Origin: UBA3907 sp033810155
Lineage (GTDB): Bacteria > Bacillota > Sulfobacillia > Fermentithermobacillales > Fermentithermobacillaceae
NCBI GenBank assembly: GCA_033810155.1
Contig: JAPXKJ010000023.1
Coordinates: 1-17,589, forward strand
DNA length: 17,589 nt
Reading direction: 5' to 3'
Part shown: positions 13,635-17,589 of the stretch, in pieces
How positions within the stretch are numbered: the first letter of the stretch is position 1
Layout of the letters: each line of letters begins with the position of its first letter
The notes under the pieces: generated by a model
The model's input: the letters and a program-made list of their open reading frames with translations, nothing else
The model's database searches: none
Told to the model about the DNA's origin: nothing
Made by a program: the position numbers and the translations under genes

Positions 13635-16466
13635 CTGAAGCTTGTTAGTCTTTTGCCCATTGCCTTTGGAAGGTTTCATGCAGATGAACCTATCGCTTTG
13701 GAAGATGGGCTCAACATAATTGTCGGTGACAATGAAAGTGGTAAGAGTACGCTGGGGTCTTTTATCCTTGGCATGCTATATGGTTTTAAGAAAGAGGGTA
13801 GGACTCGAATATCAAGGACTCAAGAATTCGAGAGGTACAGGCCATGGTCGGGTAGCGATTATAGGGGAGCAATTGTGTACCAGGAAGACGGGCGCATTTA
13901 TAGAGTCGAGAGATGGTTCGATCCAGATATCACTAGGATCTATGATGAGATTACAGGGGAGGATATAACCAACCAATTCCTTCAGGATTCGCGGAAAGAA
14001 TACAATTTTACAGATCTGCACTTAGGTCTAACTGCGAAGGAGTTCAGAAACACCATTTGGATTGGTCAGCTTCAGAGCTCTCAAGATGCTGATCTCGGGC
14101 TTGAGATCCAGGGAAAACTTGAGAACATACTTCAAGGTGGTGCAGAGGATCTCTCGTTCGCAAGAGCTCTGGCTGTTCTCAACACAGAAAGGGCTAAAAT
14201 ACAGACTCCGCGGACAACTCGTGGGGAGCTAGACATAATCGAGGCAAAGATAGCTCAACTTGAAATCGAACTCAACGAGGCCAGAGAAAGAGAAGCGGAA
14301 GTAAGAAAGATCCTGGTCGAATTGAGAAATGTGCAATCCCGTGAACAAGAGTTATCAAGGAAATGCCGAGAATATGAGACCCGAGCCGACCAGATAAGGT
14401 CACTTATACTACTTAGGACAATCACTTCGGCAGAAGAGACAGAGGCAAGCATAATGGAAGAACGAGCAAGCCTCGAGCGGCTAGAGTGGGCAAAAGATAT
14501 TCCCGACGGATTGGAACAAAGCGCCGGGAGGATTGTGCAAGAAGAAGAGAGCATCCTGGCTCGAATACGAGAAACCGCAGAGGAGATTGAAAAGGTCACT
14601 GTGAAGAAGGAAACCCTTTTGGGGGAGCTAGCGGCGTACGAACCGATCCTTGCTACTAATATAGATGAATCAGGTCTCTCAGGACTCTATTCAAGGTATC
14701 TCACTTATAAAGCGAGCACATCTAGAGCCGAAAGGCATGCGAACGAAGCTAGACGAGAGTTAGTAGGGTTAGAGGAAAAGGAAAAACAACTTGGCTTTTC
14801 TAGTTCCTATGATGGTGATTCGTTGTTGTCGAAAGTTGAAGAATTAAAAGAGATTCTGGTTCTGGCAGAAAGGGAAAAGGCTAGATGTGATATGGAAATT
14901 GAGAAAGCCTCAATGGCGGTGTCGCATGCCGAGAGTTCAGGGGGAACAGGTTGGATCTATGCGATCTCGTTGGCAGTTTTGGGGATCGCTATTGCGTTCA
15001 CGGTGATGGGCCTTCCTTTGGCTTTCCCGGCATTTGGCATATCTGTTATCGTGTTCGGCATAGGCTCATATAGGCATATGAAGGTTCACGATATGAAGTA
15101 CGAGCGCGAATGTGAGCTGGAAGATAGGATACGAGAAGGCGAGGAACAAGCGGAAAGAGTTGTTCAGGCCAAGACTGCTCTAGAGGAATTCCTTGCGCTG
15201 CAGGGTGCAAGGTCAGTAGAAGAATTGAGGTCAAGGGTCCGGGAGATATCCGCTTTCTATGCAAAACTAGAAGCGGCTAGAGAACAATACGAGGTTGCTC
15301 ATAGATACTGGTTCGAGTGTTCACAGGAGTTTTCGGCTTGTGAAAAAGAACTGACATCAATCTTAGTTCGGTCGGGGTGTCTGGTACGAGGGCAGCCTAT
15401 CACTGATGTTGCAGTTGAGTCTTTTGCTTCAAGACTAAAAGAGGCATCCTCTTTGATTTCCGAAGTAAGGAACCTAAATAGACGCATTGGAGACCTTGAG
15501 GCTGCCATGGCTCAGTTTGAGGAAAAAAGAACTGCGCTTCTTCAGGAAGAAAAGCGTCTTTTGGAACATGCATCTGTTTCAAGCCGAGATGAGCTCAACG
15601 AGAAGATAAGAGCGCACAAGCTGTATCTTGAATGCCAGAAAAGGCTATCTGGTCTGGGTGAAAGACTGACTGTGGTATTGGCAGGTAGGAATCTCGAAGA
15701 CTTAAGACGAGAACTTGAGGATATACAAAGCCGGATAGGCAAAGTTCCAGGAACTACCGATTACACTGACGGAGGTGAGCAGTTACCTGGTGGGTATGGT
15801 TTGACAGAAAAGGACTACCAGGAAGCTATGCTGCAAGTAGACAGGTTTAAAGAAGAACTTGGGAATGTCAGGGCAAGATTGGCTTCCTTAGAAAAAGAGG
15901 CTCACCTAAGACAGATAGAGGGCCGACCAGTGTACGCTATTGAAGAGGAACTTGTAGCCGAGGGGCGAAAGAAGCGAGAACTTAGTGAAGACAAAGATGC
16001 TTTGGAACTTGCCCTTAAGACACTAGAAGATCTCTCAAGAAATCTTCGAAGGGAATTCGCCCCCGTTTTGAAGGAGCGTGTAGGAGGAATTCTAGAAGAG
16101 ATAACCGGCGGTAAATACTTTGATGTGCGGATATCTCCGGATCTTGAGATGAGCGTAATAGACACGTTCGACGGGAGACAAGTTCCAGTTACTCTCCTTT
16201 CAGCAGGCACCATGGATCAATGCTATTTCGCATTGCGAGTAGCTGTTGCCGAACTTATAGTCAGCAAGAAAGAGTTCCCCTTCTTTTTTGACGATTCTTT
16301 TGTTCAATATGACGAAAAAAGGTTAGAGGGGGTCTTAAAGATCATCGCTGAGCTTGCGAAGCGATATCAGATTCTGCTTTTTTCGTGCCATGGGCGTGAA
16401 GTTTTACAAGCTCAGAGGATGGGGATTCCTTGCAATATTATTAGGTTAGATAGTTATTCGAAATAA
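13635..16466 (+). CDS. yhaN: Rad50/SbcC-like AAA ATPase with central membrane hairpin (YhaN-like), apparent CTG start
   Basis: ABC-type ATPase of the AAA_27/YhaN group, partner of the Mre11-like nuclease. From CTG 13635 it has 943 residues. The Walker A GDNESGKST is at 31-39. Long coiled-coil arms rich in Glu, Lys, Arg and Leu run about 165-430 and 485-790. The signature LSAGTMDQ starts at 855, Walker B is FFFDD at 883-887, and an FSCHGRE switch His follows. Two hydrophobic spans at about 440-458 and 462-478 sit at the coiled-coil apex, where Rad50 has a CxxC zinc hook; no CxxC is seen there. CTG is chosen because it restores the family N-terminus (KLVSLLPIAFGRF), AAGGAG lies ten bases upstream, and the preceding codon is the nuclease stop. 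TTG 13653 would remove the first strand and lacks an SD. A DNA-end processing role at the membrane is inferred. Confidence 0.88.
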   Translation: MKLVSLLPIAFGRFHADEPIALEDGLNIIVGDNESGKSTLGSFILGMLYGFKKEGRTRISRTQEFERYRPWSGSDYRGAIVYQEDGRIYRVERWFDPDITRIYDEITGEDITNQFLQDSRKEYNFTDLHLGLTAKEFRNTIWIGQLQSSQDADLGLEIQGKLENILQGGAEDLSFARALAVLNTERAKIQTPRTTRGELDIIEAKIAQLEIELNEAREREAEVRKILVELRNVQSREQELSRKCREYETRADQIRSLILLRTITSAEETEASIMEERASLERLEWAKDIPDGLEQSAGRIVQEEESILARIRETAEEIEKVTVKKETLLGELAAYEPILATNIDESGLSGLYSRYLTYKASTSRAERHANEARRELVGLEEKEKQLGFSSSYDGDSLLSKVEELKEILVLAEREKARCDMEIEKASMAVSHAESSGGTGWIYAISLAVLGIAIAFTVMGLPLAFPAFGISVIVFGIGSYRHMKVHDMKYERECELEDRIREGEEQAERVVQAKTALEEFLALQGARSVEELRSRVREISAFYAKLEAAREQYEVAHRYWFECSQEFSACEKELTSILVRSGCLVRGQPITDVAVESFASRLKEASSLISEVRNLNRRIGDLEAAMAQFEEKRTALLQEEKRLLEHASVSSRDELNEKIRAHKLYLECQKRLSGLGERLTVVLAGRNLEDLRRELEDIQSRIGKVPGTTDYTDGGEQLPGGYGLTEKDYQEAMLQVDRFKEELGNVRARLASLEKEAHLRQIEGRPVYAIEEELVAEGRKKRELSEDKDALELALKTLEDLSRNLRREFAPVLKERVGGILEEITGGKYFDVRISPDLEMSVIDTFDGRQVPVTLLSAGTMDQCYFALRVAVAELIVSKKEFPFFFDDSFVQYDEKRLEGVLKIIAELAKRYQILLFSCHGREVLQAQRMGIPCNIIRLDSYSK

Positions 16467-16485
16467 TGCTCGAGCCTGGCCCAGA

Positions 16486-17058
16486 CTACGTTTCAGGTCT
16501 GAGAAGGAATCTCCACAGAAAGTCTTTTGCTTCATCTGCGTAATCTATCCCTATCCGTGGAGCTTGAACTATCCTAAAGTGTCTATGGTCTTGGGGAGGT
16601 TTTGCTATGTACAGGTTGCTTGTGACCAGATCGGCATTGTTCTCCTGCTTGCTTATCCCCATGGCCTGGCACAGCCTTGCGGGGCCCGTAGCTATAGGTA
16701 GTTTACCTTTTCTTCTTTCTAACATCAATTCTTCGCCGATAAGCGGCTCTATAGATCGCACGAGAACTGCATGAGGTAAGCCTTCGTCTGCCACTACTAC
16801 ATTGAAACAATAGTGCATACCGTAAATAAAATAAACATAGGCTATGCCGGCTGGCCCGTACATGACTTCATTGCGCTTAGTCCGGCGCATGTTGTATGCG
16901 TGGCACGCCTTATCCTCCGGCCCTTGGTAGGCTTCTACTTCGGTTATAATTCCTGCTGTTGTTCCATGCATTGTTTCGTGTACCAACAAGAGGCCCAACA
17001 GATCAGGTGCCACCTCAATGGCTTTTCTCTTGTAAAAAGACTTCGGAAGTTTGTCCAT
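16486..17058 (-). CDS. mpg: 3-methyladenine DNA glycosylase, AAG/Mpg family
   Basis: Base-excision repair enzyme that removes alkylated and deaminated purines. Counting from ATG 17067, E45, Y47 and H56 in the VEAYxGPEDxACH segment align with the catalytic E125, Y127 and H136 of human AAG with the same spacing, and N89 in YCFN aligns with N169. YGPAGIAYVYFIYGMHY and the ATGPARL motif are also typical. The length of about 190-193 residues is normal for bacteria. Two starts are possible. ATG 17067 abuts a perfect TATAAT (17068-17073), leaving no room for a 5' leader. ATG 17058 gives MDKLPKSFY, a good family start, and would lie near the predicted transcription start, so the mRNA may be leaderless; neither ATG has an SD. 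The gene converges on the Rad50-like gene, 19 bases apart, with no clear terminator. Confidence 0.92.
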   Translation of the reverse strand: MDKLPKSFYKRKAIEVAPDLLGLLLVHETMHGTTAGIITEVEAYQGPEDKACHAYNMRRTKRNEVMYGPAGIAYVYFIYGMHYCFNVVVADEGLPHAVLVRSIEPLIGEELMLERRKGKLPIATGPARLCQAMGISKQENNADLVTSNLYIAKPPQDHRHFRIVQAPRIGIDYADEAKDFLWRFLLRPET

Positions 17059-17064
17059 ATCTAA

Positions 17065-17102
17065 CATATTATACCGTGGAATTCGGCGGGGGATATAATA
17101 TG
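17065..17102. promoter_or_regulatory. Divergent TATAATATG inverted repeat between mpg and the thioesterase
   Basis: CATATTATA at 17065-17073 and TATAATATG at 17094-17102 are perfect 9-base inverted copies separated by 20 bases. Each arm is a consensus -10 box facing outward, toward mpg on the minus strand and the thioesterase on the plus strand. No -35 hexamers at 16-18 bases are recognisable. The symmetry could also make it an operator. Confidence 0.4.
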
Positions 17103-17185
17103 ATTGTATTTAATCACAAAGATCGAATCCTAAGGGCAGTGCTTAGCCTATGCTGAAAAGATCATAGGATTGGTGGGAAGTTTTG

Positions 17186-17589
17186 ATGAAGCCTATTGCA
17201 ATTGGAACCAAAGGAAGCGCTACGGTAACGGTAACAAAAGACACTCTGGCCTCATCTACCGGGAGCGGTGGCGTGGATGTGTTTTCTACTCCTTGTTTGG
17301 TGTTGCTTATGGAAGAGGCTGCAGTAGAAGCTTTGAGAGGATATCTTGACGATGAGGAGACAACAGTGGGCACGCACGTCTGTGTCGATCACATTGCCGC
17401 AACGCCTGTTGGACTCCGAATAACTGCAAATGCCGAGGTCACCGAAGTTGATGGGAGGAAGATTACATTCGCAGTAACTGCTTCTGATGATGTGGAATTG
17501 ATTGGCAAAGGGGTCCATGAGAGATTCTTGGTTAACAAAGAAAAATTTACTGCAAAATCTCTTCGGAAGATAGATATCCACAAGGATTC
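17186..17589 (+). CDS. FlK-like hotdog-fold thioesterase (partial, runs off the right edge)
   Basis: 134 complete codons are visible with no stop before the edge. This resembles fluoroacetyl-CoA thioesterase FlK and the larger thioesterase family around it, which release acids from acyl-CoA. T35, E43 and H69 have the same spacing (8 and 26 residues) as the FlK catalytic set Thr42, Glu50 and His76. The STPCLVLLMEEAA segment and the G-x-H-x-x-x-x-H-x-A-x-T-P-x-G segment are typical. FlK is about 139 residues, so only a few codons should be missing. ATG 17186 is preceded by GGTGGGAAG. Most bacterial relatives do not meet fluoroacetate, so general acyl-CoA hydrolysis or detoxification is the safer inference. 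Confidence 0.85.
   Translation, partial: MKPIAIGTKGSATVTVTKDTLASSTGSGGVDVFSTPCLVLLMEEAAVEALRGYLDDEETTVGTHVCVDHIAATPVGLRITANAEVTEVDGRKITFAVTASDDVELIGKGVHERFLVNKEKFTAKSLRKIDIHKD

Noticed and set aside
14255..14599. 114-codon minus-strand frame within the Rad50-like gene
   Set aside because: Ser/Arg/Leu-rich shadow of a Glu/Arg-rich coiled coil on the other strand.
16467..16485. Bidirectional terminator between the Rad50-like gene and mpg
   Set aside because: The spacer holds only a GCTCGAGC palindrome with no loop and no T-run, so no terminator can be supported.
17100..17156. Eighteen-codon ORF (MIVFNHKDRILRAVLSLC) before the thioesterase
   Set aside because: It starts at the edge of the candidate -10 box, has no SD, and ends 29 bases before the next start.
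1..17589. CRISPR arrays, tRNA or rRNA genes, transposases, att sites, phage genes
   Set aside because: No regularly spaced repeats, no cloverleaf or rRNA-like segments and no mobile-element proteins were seen on either strand. The only long repeat is the assembly duplication.

Overview
The window looks like a chromosomal segment from an anaerobic, Clostridia-like member of the Bacillota. The evidence is gene content and style: a DUF1614 membrane protein, a stand-alone AlaX editing protein, an ECF sigma / anti-sigma / PspC / LiaF-like operon, a BadF/HgdC-type acyl-CoA dehydratase activase with a DUF2229-type partner, a YhaO/YhaN-like Mre11-Rad50 pair, purine-rich Shine-Dalgarno (SD) sites, and frequent GTG, TTG and apparently CTG starts. 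The genus cannot be read from this sequence. The record is a draft scaffold: 100 Ns at 5698-5797 are flanked by an exact 127-base duplication, which points to an unmerged contig overlap.

Layout. Positions 1-2645 carry three minus-strand genes, in transcription order: a DUF1614 membrane protein, an M20D-type amidohydrolase, and a partial zinc-ribbon plus PH-like protein that runs off the left edge. The last gene has an SD that can be locked in a 14-bp hairpin. Positions 2806-5693 are plus strand: an alanyl-tRNA editing protein (AlaX with a DHHA1-like C-terminus) and a MATE efflux transporter whose 3' end is copied after the N gap. Positions 6060-8979 form a tight envelope-stress operon: ECF sigma factor, zinc-finger anti-sigma with two membrane spans, PspC-domain protein, LiaF-like protein, then a hairpin. 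Positions 9121-12416 hold a two-gene activase set, with the DUF2229-type protein first and the BadF/HgdC ATPase second. Positions 12462-16466 hold a Mre11-like nuclease and a Rad50/YhaN-like ATPase with a membrane hairpin at the middle of its coiled coil. At the right edge are a minus-strand AAG/Mpg-type DNA glycosylase and a divergent, partial FlK-like thioesterase.

How the genes work together. The sigma operon is a self-contained signalling unit. The membrane anti-sigma presumably holds the sigma factor, and the PspC and LiaF-like proteins sense or buffer envelope damage. The activase pair would deliver low-potential electrons to a 2-hydroxyacyl-CoA or benzoyl-CoA-type enzyme, but no catalytic subunits are in the window. 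The Mre11-Rad50-like pair and the glycosylase are DNA repair functions. No rRNA, tRNA, CRISPR array, transposase or phage gene was seen. The most unusual features are translational: two probable CTG starts, an SD-sequestering hairpin, and several SD-equipped mini-ORFs that end at or just inside the start of the following gene.
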